Below are positions 1 through 6,197 of a stretch of 13,729 bases of DNA, one piece after another. A program made the translations under genes and the position numbers. A model generated the notes under the pieces. The model searched no databases. It was not told the origin of the DNA and saw only the letters and a list, made by a program, of their open reading frames with translations. Where the stretch lies: positions 1 through 13,729 of the forward strand of contig JACMIV010000101.1 of assembly GCA_014380965.1 (NCBI GenBank), in the 5' to 3' direction. How positions within the stretch are numbered: the stretch's first letter is position 1; each line of letters starts with the position of its first letter. Source of the stretch: Rhizobiaceae bacterium. GTDB taxonomy: Bacteria > Pseudomonadota > Alphaproteobacteria > Rhizobiales > Rhizobiaceae.

Positions 1-489
1 GACCAGATCGAGGCGATGACCATGGCCGACAAGATCGTCGTCATGCAGGACGGCCGCGTCGAGCAGATCGGCGCGCCGCTGGAGCTCTACGACCGGCCGA
101 ACAACCTGTTCGTCGCCGGCTTCATCGGCTCGCCGGCCATGAACATGCTGACGGGCAAGCTCGACACAGCCGACCCGACGCGCTTCCTCACCGGCGACGG
201 GACGGCCCTGCCGGTTTCCGGCTCTCGGCCCGAAGCGCTCGGGCGCGCGCTCATCTACGGCGCACGGCCGGAGGCGATCATGCTCGGCGGCACCATCCCG
301 CTGGAGGTCATCGTCATCGAGCCGACCGGTTCGGAGAGCCAGGTTCTCGGCAGGATCGGAAAGACGCAGGTCACCTGCGTCTTCCGCGAGCGCGTGACGG
401 CCAAGCCCGGCGAGACGATCCCCGTCTCGATCGATCCGAAAGCCGTCCATCTCTTCGACGCCGGGACGGGCGCACGCCTTTCGGCCTGA
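1..489 (+). CDS. Sugar-type ABC transporter ATP-binding protein, C-terminal part (5' end outside window)
   Basis: The reading frame is open from base 1, so this gene is cut by the window edge; 162 residues remain. The first residues, [15 protein letters not shown], are the stretch that directly follows the H-loop histidine of MalK/UgpC/MsmX-type ATPases. [31 protein letters not shown] then marks the end of the nucleotide-binding domain. The rest is the regulatory TOBE/MOP-like beta domain, with the typical YGARPEAI and VHLFDAGTG elements. Walker A, Walker B and the signature motif lie upstream and cannot be seen. The protein would energise import by the two permeases at 2171-4016, from the cytoplasmic face of the inner membrane. 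The gene precedes the binding-protein gene by 152 bases on the same strand, so it is probably the first visible cistron of this transporter operon. The substrate cannot be read from the ATPase. Confidence 0.93.
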   Translation, partial: DQIEAMTMADKIVVMQDGRVEQIGAPLELYDRPNNLFVAGFIGSPAMNMLTGKLDTADPTRFLTGDGTALPVSGSRPEALGRALIYGARPEAIMLGGTIPLEVIVIEPTGSESQVLGRIGKTQVTCVFRERVTAKPGETIPVSIDPKAVHLFDAGTGARLSA

Positions 490-507
490 CGGCGGAGCGA
501 ACGGGTT

Positions 508-524
508 TCCGCCACGAAGGCGGA
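508..524 (+). other. Short hairpin between ATPase and binding-protein genes
   Basis: TCCGCC and GGCGGA form a 6-base-pair stem around a five-base loop (ACGAA), 19 bases after the ATPase stop. No T-run follows, so it is not a convincing intrinsic terminator. It could stabilise a processed mRNA end in the 152-base gap, but that role is inference. Confidence 0.3.
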
Positions 525-641
525 GAAGCGAGACGCTGAGCCCTGCGGGGCCGGCGCGGAGGTAACGGAGCGGCGGCACACCGGGACGGCCGACCGCCGA
601 ACGACAAGAACGATCCCGACCCTTTTGGAGGAAACAGAACG

Positions 642-1961
642 ATGTCCATCACCCGCAGAAACGTCATTCTCGGCTCCGCCGGCCTTGCGGCGGCGACGGC
701 CCTCGGCGGCCGCTTCGGTGTCGGCAACGCCTTCGCGCAGGGCGCGATGCCGACCTACACGCCCGAGGAGGGTGCGACGCTCCGCCTCCTACGCTGGGTG
801 CCGTTCGTACCGGCGGAAGAAGAGGCGTGGCTCGCCAACACGCAGAAGTTCACCGATGCGACGGGCGTCGCGGTTCGGATCGACAAGGAAAGCTGGGAGG
901 ACGTGCGTCCGAAGGCCGCCGTCGCCGCCAATGTCGGCTCGGGTCCGGACATGGTGATGAGCTGGTTCGACGATCCGCAGCAGTATCCCGACAAGCTCGT
1001 CGATCTCACCGAGCTCGGCACCGCCATCGGCGCGGCGAACGGCGGCTGGTATCCTGGCATCGAATCCTACGCCAAGCGCGACGGCAAGTTCATCGCCATG
1101 CCGCTCTGCGCCATCGGCAATGCCGTCGTCTACCGAGAGAGCCACGTGAAGGCTGCCGGCTTCTCGGAGTTCCCGAAGGACACCGCGGGCTTCCTCGAGC
1201 TCTGCAAGGCCATGCAGGCCAAGGGCACGCCCGCCGGCTTCCCGCACGGCAAGGCCGTCGGCGACGGCAACAACTACGCGCATTGGCTGCTGTGGAGCCA
1301 TGGCGGCAAGATGGTAGACGAGAGCGGCGCGGTGGCGATCAACAGTCCCGAGACGCTGGCCGCGATCCAGTACGCGCAGGAGCTCTACAAGACCTTCATC
1401 CCCGGCACCGAGAGCTGGCAGGACGTCAACAACAACCGCGCCTTCATCGCCGGCCAAGTCTCGCTGACGGCCAACGGCGTCTCCGTCTACTACGCGGCAA
1501 AGAAGGACCCGGCGCTGAAGGAGTTGATGGACGACATGCGCTCGACCAACCTTCCGATCGGCCCGGTCGGCGAGAGCGTCGAGCTCCATCAGACCTCGAC
1601 CCTGTCGGTCTTCGCGCACACGAAGTTCCCGGAAGCGGCGAAAGCCTATCTCCAGTTCATGTACCAGACCGAGAACCTCAACGCCTGGATCCAGGGCGCC
1701 AGCGCCTATTGCTGCCAGCCGCTGAAGGGCCTCGAGGGCAACCCGGTCTGGACCTCGGACCCGATCCACGCGGCCTATGCGCGGGCCTCCTCGACGCTGC
1801 GCCCGAACGGCTTTGCCGGACCTCTCGGCGCGGCTTCGGCAGGGACCATGGCCGACTACGTCCTCGTCGACATGTTCGCGGAAGCCGTCACCGGCCAGTC
1901 GACGCCGGAAGACGCGATGAAGAACGCCGAACGCCGGGCGAACCGCTACTACCGGGTGTAG
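642..1961 (+). CDS. Extracellular substrate-binding protein of a carbohydrate-type ABC transporter (Tat-exported)
   Basis: 439 residues, the usual size of family 1 (MalE/UgpB-like) binding proteins. The N-terminus MSITRRNVILGSAGLAAATA carries a twin arginine followed by a hydrophobic stretch and ends near NAFAQG. This is a Tat signal, so the protein is expected to be folded before export to the periplasm. The mature part starts TLRLLRWVPF, and features typical of the fold include GSGPDMVMSWFDD, KFIAMPLCAIGNAVVYRES and RAFIAGQVSLTANG. The start ATG is supported by GGAGG at 627-631, ten bases upstream. It lies between the ATPase and two permease genes on the same strand and supplies their substrate. 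A sugar, polyol or sugar phosphate is likely from the family, but the ligand is not identified. A Tat signal, rather than Sec, is less common for this class but is seen in alphaproteobacteria. Confidence 0.93.
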   Translation: MSITRRNVILGSAGLAAATALGGRFGVGNAFAQGAMPTYTPEEGATLRLLRWVPFVPAEEEAWLANTQKFTDATGVAVRIDKESWEDVRPKAAVAANVGSGPDMVMSWFDDPQQYPDKLVDLTELGTAIGAANGGWYPGIESYAKRDGKFIAMPLCAIGNAVVYRESHVKAAGFSEFPKDTAGFLELCKAMQAKGTPAGFPHGKAVGDGNNYAHWLLWSHGGKMVDESGAVAINSPETLAAIQYAQELYKTFIPGTESWQDVNNNRAFIAGQVSLTANGVSVYYAAKKDPALKELMDDMRSTNLPIGPVGESVELHQTSTLSVFAHTKFPEAAKAYLQFMYQTENLNAWIQGASAYCCQPLKGLEGNPVWTSDPIHAAYARASSTLRPNGFAGPLGAASAGTMADYVLVDMFAEAVTGQSTPEDAMKNAERRANRYYRV

Positions 1962-1997
1962 TGGCCAAAGGATGGAGGGAGGGCGAGCCACGCACCC

Positions 1998-2107
1998 CCC
2001 TCCGTCCTGCCGGACATCTCCCCCTCCAGGGGAAATCGGCAGCTTCGGCGTATGCGATTGTCCTGATCTCCCCCCTTGAGGGGGAGATGCCGGCAGGCAG
2101 AGGAGGG
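1998..2107. repeat. Long imperfect inverted repeat (rhizobial intergenic palindromic element type)
   Basis: The left arm at 1998-2032 and the right arm at 2072-2107 are near-perfect reverse complements over about 35 bases with a few mismatches. Shared blocks include CTGCCGG, CATCTCCCCCTC and the outer CCCTCC. The right arm also contains a compact hairpin of its own (ATCTCCCCC at 2066-2074 against GGGGGAGAT at 2080-2088, loop CTTGA). The element fills most of the 209-base gap between the binding-protein stop and the first permease start. Its composition (C-rich TCTCCCCCT blocks, TGCCGGCAGGCAG) resembles multicopy intergenic palindromes of Rhizobiales such as RIME-type elements; that match is from memory. 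In this position it could protect the upstream binding-protein mRNA, or partly terminate transcription so that permeases are made at lower levels. Confidence 0.75.
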
Positions 2108-2170
2108 TCGTCCAGCCACCGCGGCACCAGAACGCGCGGCCACGACAAACGACGTGAAGGAATTCGGACG

Positions 2171-3106
2171 ATGTCCACCATCAAAGCCGCGCCATCGAAG
2201 ACCTCCGCCTTCGAGCGCCTCGCCCAGAGCCGCAACGGGCTCGGCTTCCTTTTCATGCTCCCCGCGGCACTGTTTCTCCTGGTGTTCCTCACCTATCCGC
2301 TGGGGCTCGGCGTCTGGCTCGGCTTCACCGACGCCAGCATCGGAAGGCCAGGCGTCTTCATCGGCCTCGAGAACTACGGATACCTCCTCGAAGACCGCGT
2401 CTTCTGGATGTCGGTGTTCAACACGATCCTCTACACGACGGTCGCCTCCGTCCTGAAATTCGGCCTCGGCCTCTGGCTCGCGCTGCTTCTCAACGAGAAC
2501 CTGCCGTTCAAGTCCTTCTTCCGCGCCATCATCCTCCTGCCCTGGGTCGTTCCGACGGTGCTGTCCGCCCTCGCCTTCTGGTGGCTCTACGACGCGCAGT
2601 TCTCGATCCTCTCCTTCGTCCTCATCGAGATCGGGCTCATCGACGCGCCCATCAACTTCCTCGGCGATCCGAATAATGCGCGCGCCGCCGTCATCGCGGC
2701 CAATGTCTGGCGCGGCATCCCGTTCGTCGCGATCTCGCTGCTCGCCGGCCTGCAGACGATCCCAGCCTCCCTGCACGAGGCGGCGGCCCTAGACGGCGCG
2801 ACGTCCTGGCAGCGCTTCCGCAACATCACGCTGCCTCTGCTGACCCCGATCATCGCGGTCGTCATGACTTTCTCGGTGCTCTTCACCTTCACCGACTTCC
2901 AGCTCATCTACGTGCTGACGAAGGGCGGGCCGGTCAACGCGACGCACCTGATGGCGACGCTCTCCTTCCAGCGCGGCATTTCCGGCGGAGCGCTCGGCGA
3001 GGGCGCGGCGATCGCGGTGGCCATGATCCCCTTCCTTCTCGCCGCCATCCTCTTCTCGTTCTTCGGACTGCAGCGCCGCAAATGGCAGCAGGGCGGATCG
3101 GACTAA
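2171..3106 (+). CDS. ABC transporter inner-membrane permease, MalF/UgpA type
   Basis: 311 residues. A short cytoplasmic N-terminus is followed by about six hydrophobic segments, beginning with NGLGFLFMLPAALFLLVFLTYP, the characteristic first helix of sugar permeases. The cytoplasmic EAA loop, which docks on the ATPase, is at residues 203-222 (EAAALDGATSWQRFRNITLP). The LTKGGP motif near the C-terminal third is typical of the MalF/UgpA partner. The start ATG is chosen because GAAGGA lies just upstream at 2156-2161 and because MSTIKAAPSK begins the family-length protein. The same frame is open far upstream, but that stretch is antisense-like low-complexity sequence over the binding-protein gene. 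The stop lies 10 bases before the second permease start. The two permeases would form the heterodimeric membrane channel. Confidence 0.94.
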   Translation: MSTIKAAPSKTSAFERLAQSRNGLGFLFMLPAALFLLVFLTYPLGLGVWLGFTDASIGRPGVFIGLENYGYLLEDRVFWMSVFNTILYTTVASVLKFGLGLWLALLLNENLPFKSFFRAIILLPWVVPTVLSALAFWWLYDAQFSILSFVLIEIGLIDAPINFLGDPNNARAAVIAANVWRGIPFVAISLLAGLQTIPASLHEAAALDGATSWQRFRNITLPLLTPIIAVVMTFSVLFTFTDFQLIYVLTKGGPVNATHLMATLSFQRGISGGALGEGAAIAVAMIPFLLAAILFSFFGLQRRKWQQGGSD

Positions 3107-3116
3107 GGACAAAGCC

Positions 3117-4016
3117 ATGACCACGACCCATTCCGAACCCGCCGGAACGCTCACCGACGACGTCGTCGGCATGTCGCAGTTCAACTCGCTGCCGCGGCGC
3201 ATTCTCGTCGTCTACCTGCCGCTGGCGGTCTTCTGCTTCGTGCTGCTCTTTCCGTTCTACTGGATGGCCATCACGGCGATAAAGCCGAACGAGCAGCTCA
3301 CCAACTATCAGGACTACAGCCCGTTCTGGGTGGTCGGGCCGACGCTCGACCACATCAAGTATCTGCTCTTCGAGACCTCCTATCCCGGCTGGCTCTGGAA
3401 CACGATGATCGTGGCGCTTTTCTCGACCATCATCTCGCTCGCGGCTTCCGTCTTCGCGGCCTATGCGATCGAGCGCGTGCGCTTCACCGGCGCGCGCGTT
3501 TCCGGTCTCCTCATCTTCCTCGCCTACCTCATTCCGCCCTCGATCCTCTTCATCCCGCTCGCCTTCATCATCTTCCAGGTCGGCATCTTCGATTCAAAGC
3601 TCGCGCTGATCCTCACCTACCCGACCTTCCTCATTCCCTTCTGCACCTGGCTCCTGATGGGCTATTTCCGCTCGATCCCCTTCGAGCTCGAGGAGAGCGC
3701 CCTCGTCGACGGGGCGACGCGCTGGCAGATCCTGACCAAGATCGTCCTGCCGTTGGCCGTCCCCGGCCTCATTTCCGCGGGCATCTTCGCCTTCACGCTG
3801 GCCTGGAACGAGTTCATCTACGCGCTGACGTTCATCCAGTCCTCGGAGAACAAGACGCTCCCCGTCGGCGTTCTGACCGAACTCGTGCGCGGCGACGTCT
3901 ACGAATGGGGCTCGTTGATGGCGGGCGCGCTGCTCGGTTCGCTGCCGGTGGTGATCCTCTATTCGTTCTTCGTCGACTACTACGTCTCGTCGATGACCGG
4001 CGCGGTGAAGGAATAG
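3117..4016 (+). CDS. ABC transporter inner-membrane permease, MalG/UgpE type
   Basis: 299 residues. The first membrane helix (residues ~27-48, VVYLPLAVFCFVLLFPFYWM) precedes the ITAIKPNEQL segment that is characteristic of MalG-like subunits. The EAA loop is at residues 192-211 (EESALVDGATRWQILTKIVLP), with E-E-S-A in place of E-A-A, which is within the normal range. The AWNEFIYALTF segment near residues 226-236 is a further hallmark. The start ATG has AAGGA at 3105-3109 overlapping the stop of the preceding gene. The tight spacing indicates translational coupling and one operon with the MalF-like partner. It forms the second half of the transmembrane pore. No further transporter gene follows, so the cistron order is ATPase, binding protein, permease, permease. 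Confidence 0.94.
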   Translation: MTTTHSEPAGTLTDDVVGMSQFNSLPRRILVVYLPLAVFCFVLLFPFYWMAITAIKPNEQLTNYQDYSPFWVVGPTLDHIKYLLFETSYPGWLWNTMIVALFSTIISLAASVFAAYAIERVRFTGARVSGLLIFLAYLIPPSILFIPLAFIIFQVGIFDSKLALILTYPTFLIPFCTWLLMGYFRSIPFELEESALVDGATRWQILTKIVLPLAVPGLISAGIFAFTLAWNEFIYALTFIQSSENKTLPVGVLTELVRGDVYEWGSLMAGALLGSLPVVILYSFFVDYYVSSMTGAVKE

Positions 4017-4039
4017 CGCCCTCGTTTTCGGTCGCGAGA

Positions 4040-4062
4040 CCTCGGCCAATGGCAATCCGAGG
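4040..4062. other. Hairpin after the sugar-transporter operon
   Basis: CCTCGG at 4040-4045 and CCGAGG at 4057-4062 pair around an 11-base loop, 24 bases after the last permease stop. No T-run follows. It is the only candidate for an operon-end structure in this gap, and evidence that it terminates transcription is weak. Confidence 0.25.
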
Positions 4063-4157
4063 CCGCACCTCTCGAACGCGCCCTTAACCGGACAGCGCTA
4101 GAACACTCGCAGGGACTGGAGTATGGGGCGGGGCCATGGAAGGACCCGAACGGTACT

Positions 4158-4172
4158 GATGCCTATGGCATC
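4158..4172. promoter_or_regulatory. Perfect short inverted repeat upstream of the phosphatase (possible operator)
   Basis: GATGCC, a three-base TAT spacer and GGCATC make a perfect 15-base dyad about 40 bases before the AGGAG of the phosphatase leader. Its size fits a binding site for a dimeric regulator, but no regulator is recognised and a chance occurrence is possible. Confidence 0.25.
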
Positions 4173-4210
4173 GTCACGGCGCAGGGCGGGCGACGGCCGA
4201 AGGAGCTGAA

Positions 4211-4228
4211 ATGCAACGCGCATGTTGA
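4211..4228 (+). CDS. Five-codon mini-ORF overlapping the phosphatase start
   Basis: AGGAG at 4201-4205 is placed ideally, five bases before the ATG at 4211, but that ATG opens only a five-residue frame, MQRAC, which stops at 4226-4228. The phosphatase ATG at 4222 lies inside the mini-ORF in another frame and is 16 bases from the AGGAG, further than usual. Ribosomes could load at the mini-ORF and reinitiate at 4222 or further downstream. It may equally be chance. Confidence 0.35.
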   Translation: MQRAC

Positions 4229-5010
4229 CACTCGGCACCATTCTGGGACGCGGACGGACGGAGCCGCGGGAGGCGCGCGCGCGGTGGTCGGTCGAGATGG
4301 CCGACATCGCGGTGTACGCCGTCGGGGACGTGCATGGATGCCTCGATCTGCTGCTCGCTCTCGAAGAGGAGATCGCGGCGGACGCAGCGCAGTTGCCCGG
4401 GGACAAGCTCATCATCATGCTCGGGGATTACATCGATCGCGGCCCCGCATCCGCGAAGGTGATCGATCATCTGATGGCGCCGCCGCCCGCGGGAACGCAT
4501 CGCATCTGCCTTGCCGGCAACCACGAGATGACGATGCTCGACTATCTCGACCGGCGCATCGCGCGCAGCGACTGGACGCGTCTCGGCGGCGACCGGACGC
4601 TGATGTCCTACGGCATCGACCACGAGCATCTGGCGCGCCTCGCCGGCGACGAGCCCGAGCGCTACGATTCGATGATCCGCGCGATGATCCCCGCCGAACA
4701 TGTCGACTTCCTGCGTCGCCTGCCGGTGCTCGTGGAATCGCCGACCCATCTCTTCGTCCATGCGGGCCTACAGCCCGGAGTGCCGCTCGACCAGCAGGCC
4801 GACGAGGAGTTGATGACGATCCGCTCGCGCTTCTACACCAATGCGGACAGGCTGGACCATTTCGTCATCCACGGACACACGCCCATCACCGAGCCGCAAC
4901 TCGAAGGTCGCCGGCTCAATCTCGACACGGGCGCCTACTTCAGCGGACGCCTCTGCGCCGTCCGCATCTGGCGCAACACCGGGCGTTTTCTGTTCGGCAG
5001 AACGGGCTGA
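4222..5010 (+). CDS. Metallophosphoesterase, PPP-type serine/threonine phosphatase family (PrpA/ApaH-like)
   Basis: 262 residues. The full set of PPP metal-binding motifs is visible: GDVHG at residues 35-39, GDYIDRG at 68-74, GNHE at 99-102, HAG at 180-182 and HGHT at 217-220. These residues hold two divalent metals that hydrolyse phosphoesters. The family includes bacterial Ser/Thr phosphatases and diadenosine tetraphosphatases, and the substrate here cannot be decided from motifs. The protein is probably cytosolic: no signal peptide or membrane segment is seen. An alternative in-frame ATG at 4297 (residue 26) sits nearer the catalytic core, but the N-terminal LTLGTILGR segment resembles the short extension of rhizobial homologues, so 4222 is kept. 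The gene is 205 bases after the transporter operon and convergent with the ExoX-like gene. Confidence 0.9.
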   Translation: MLTLGTILGRGRTEPREARARWSVEMADIAVYAVGDVHGCLDLLLALEEEIAADAAQLPGDKLIIMLGDYIDRGPASAKVIDHLMAPPPAGTHRICLAGNHEMTMLDYLDRRIARSDWTRLGGDRTLMSYGIDHEHLARLAGDEPERYDSMIRAMIPAEHVDFLRRLPVLVESPTHLFVHAGLQPGVPLDQQADEELMTIRSRFYTNADRLDHFVIHGHTPITEPQLEGRRLNLDTGAYFSGRLCAVRIWRNTGRFLFGRTG

Positions 5011-5092
5011 TAGGAAGAAACGACGACGGCCGACGCAGAGCCAAGGCACTTCCGCTGAATCAAGAAGCCGAACAAAAACCTATTTGTCGGTG

Positions 5093-5130
5093 TGGCGGCC
5101 GCCTTACGTTCCGAGCAGTCGCAGCCGCCA
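5093..5130. terminator. Possible hairpin terminator between convergent genes
   Basis: TGGCGGC at 5093-5099 and GCCGCCA at 5124-5130 can pair around a 24-base loop in the 154-base gap between the phosphatase and the ExoX-like gene. Read on the minus strand, a GGTTTTTG stretch (about 5074-5081) follows after a short spacer. The long loop and spacer make this a weak terminator candidate for the ExoX-like gene. Confidence 0.25.
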
Positions 5131-5164
5131 AAGCAAAACCGCTACGGCCTAGAAGCGCGATCGG

Positions 5165-5458
5165 CTAGTTGCTGCCAGGAAGACGAATGCCGGGCACCCG
5201 AGAGGACGAGCCGGCTGCCGTCTCGTCAGTCCCGCCACTGGCCGTGACATCGGCCGTCATCGCTTCGGCGCGCATGGCGTCGCCGCCTGCCTGCCACACC
5301 ATGAACAGAATGCCGATGAAATAGCCGACCTGAATGATCACCGCGCAGAGAGCCGTCTGCCAAGTGGTGGTCCAGAGCGAGCCGGAAAGCACGTATGTCG
5401 TCACTCCGAAAACCAGAAGTGTGGACATCATCCCACGAAGGAAGAGAACGAAGGGCAT
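5165..5458 (-). CDS. exoX: ExoX/SyrA-family small inner-membrane regulator of exopolysaccharide production
   Basis: 97 residues with two predicted membrane helices: residues ~5-25 (LFLRGMMSTLLVFGVTTYVL) and ~34-55 (QTALCAVIIQVGYFIGILFM). The RGM, TTYxxSGSLWT, TALCAVxxQVGYF and FxVW elements match what I recall of rhizobial ExoX and SyrA proteins. The length is close to ExoX (about 98 residues) and longer than SyrA. In rhizobia ExoX lowers exopolysaccharide synthesis after transcription, in balance with the sugar transferase ExoY. SyrA acts through the ExoS/ChvI system. The tail after residue 57 is a soluble Gly/Ser/Thr/Ala-rich stretch. ATG at 5458 is preferred over the in-frame GTG at 5482, because GAAGGGA lies about nine bases upstream of it. 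No exo genes are in the window. The symbol is a family assignment, not proven orthology. Confidence 0.72.
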   Translation of the reverse strand: MPFVLFLRGMMSTLLVFGVTTYVLSGSLWTTTWQTALCAVIIQVGYFIGILFMVWQAGGDAMRAEAMTADVTASGGTDETAAGSSSRVPGIRLPGSN

Positions 5459-5459
5459 C

Positions 5460-5504
5460 TCAAACGATCCCTTCCATCTCACGGGGCTGCACGAATCCCA
5501 TCAT
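5460..5504 (-). CDS. 14-codon leader ORF directly upstream of the ExoX-like gene
   Basis: On the minus strand GGGAGGATC (5507-5515) is followed at ideal spacing by two consecutive ATG codons (5504 and 5501). They open MMGFVQPREMEGIV and a TGA at 5460-5462. The ExoX-like ATG begins one base after that TGA (TGAGATG). Both the strong Shine-Dalgarno and the tight junction favour real translation and reinitiation or coupling. The peptide has no run of a single amino acid that would suggest classic attenuation. It could alternatively be a fortuitous frame. Confidence 0.5.
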   Translation of the reverse strand: MMGFVQPREMEGIV

Positions 5505-6064
5505 CCGATCCTCCCTTTGCCGCCGTCATGGGCGACTCCATTCTTCACAGAGCGACGGGATCGATGACGTGACGCTTCGGTCTTCTTCGTCGGTCGCTGT
5601 GCGAAGTCCTCATATAATGGCAAGATTCTATAAGCTCCTTACGCAAATCACGCAATCGGCTCGCACACTGAGGACGTACAGATTCGATGACTGCTGCAGT
5701 GCCGCATTGTCGCGCCTGTTTCATCGCTTGGAATCTAATCGTTTTATTTTGCACTGCGGTCTATAGTATTTGAAGCCGGGAAGGCGAACTTATAAAGCTT
5801 TAGACTAATGAAAGACTGTTTTTGTGATCATTGAGCGCATATAAATTAGTGTTGCCATACGTCCGAAAGGCAAAAATCGCTGGAGCACGGCATATCTTGT
5901 CGGCGCGTTCGTCCGATCAACCTCGTTTTGCAATCAGAGTCGGGTCAGGTATCTCGCTATGCTGCGTCCGATGAATTGAATAAAGAAAACGCACGTAGTG
6001 CTGACACTTTAGGCAGAATTTGCAGCCTTCCGATATCGCAGCGCGTCATCACCCATAACGTTTC
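5505..6064. other. AT-rich stretch without a convincing gene
   Basis: No open frame here has good codon use plus a ribosome-binding site. Base composition changes sharply: by direct count 46 of the 120 bases at 5761-5880 are G or C, against a much higher share in the flanking genes. The stretch holds a perfect TATAAT on the plus strand at 5613-5618 without a matching -35. It also holds a tandem TTGCGT repeat on the minus strand (ACGCAA at 5641-5646 and 5650-5655). GCAGTGC (5696-5702) and GCACTGC (5751-5757) form a long-range dyad. It must also contain the promoter of the ExoX-like leader. It could hide a small RNA, an old insertion or a decayed gene. Confidence 0.6.
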
Positions 6065-6095
6065 AAAAAAAATGTGATGCGCCACTGCATATCAC
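6065..6095 (-). terminator. Rho-independent terminator of the amino-acid ABC operon
   Basis: Read on the minus strand, GTGATATGC, loop AGTGGC and GCATCAC form a seven-pair stem with a two-base bulge, followed after one A by eight T residues (the A-run at 6065-6072 on the plus strand). It lies about 100 bases beyond the ATPase stop at 6198, in the right orientation to end the operon that starts at 8504. This is the clearest intrinsic terminator in the window. Confidence 0.8.
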
Positions 6096-6197
6096 CATCC
6101 CCAACGAAGGGAGATCGGTGCTGAGGTTGGCAGTCGGCCCTTCAGCGCGAATCAGCGGGTGCATGACAACCACCCCGCGCAAGGAAAACGGCGAGGG

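Noticed and set aside
789..1991. 400-codon open frame on the minus strand across the sugar-binding-protein gene
   Set aside because: It is an antisense shadow of a high-GC3 gene, with Arg/Val/Asp-rich low-complexity product and no ribosome-binding site. The plus-strand product is a clear Tat-exported binding protein.
827..2170. Upstream open extension of the first permease frame
   Set aside because: It overlaps the binding-protein gene in another frame and translates to an Arg/Gly-rich string. The permease has its own ribosome-binding site at 2156-2161 and a family-typical N-terminus.
5545..5754. 69-codon minus-strand frame in the AT-rich gap
   Set aside because: GTG start without a ribosome-binding site, Arg-rich composition and no recognisable domain; it also overlaps the probable promoter region of the ExoX-like gene.
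5815..5825. T5 run as a plus-strand intrinsic terminator
   Set aside because: No stable stem directly upstream; only a four-base CTTT/AAAG pairing is possible.
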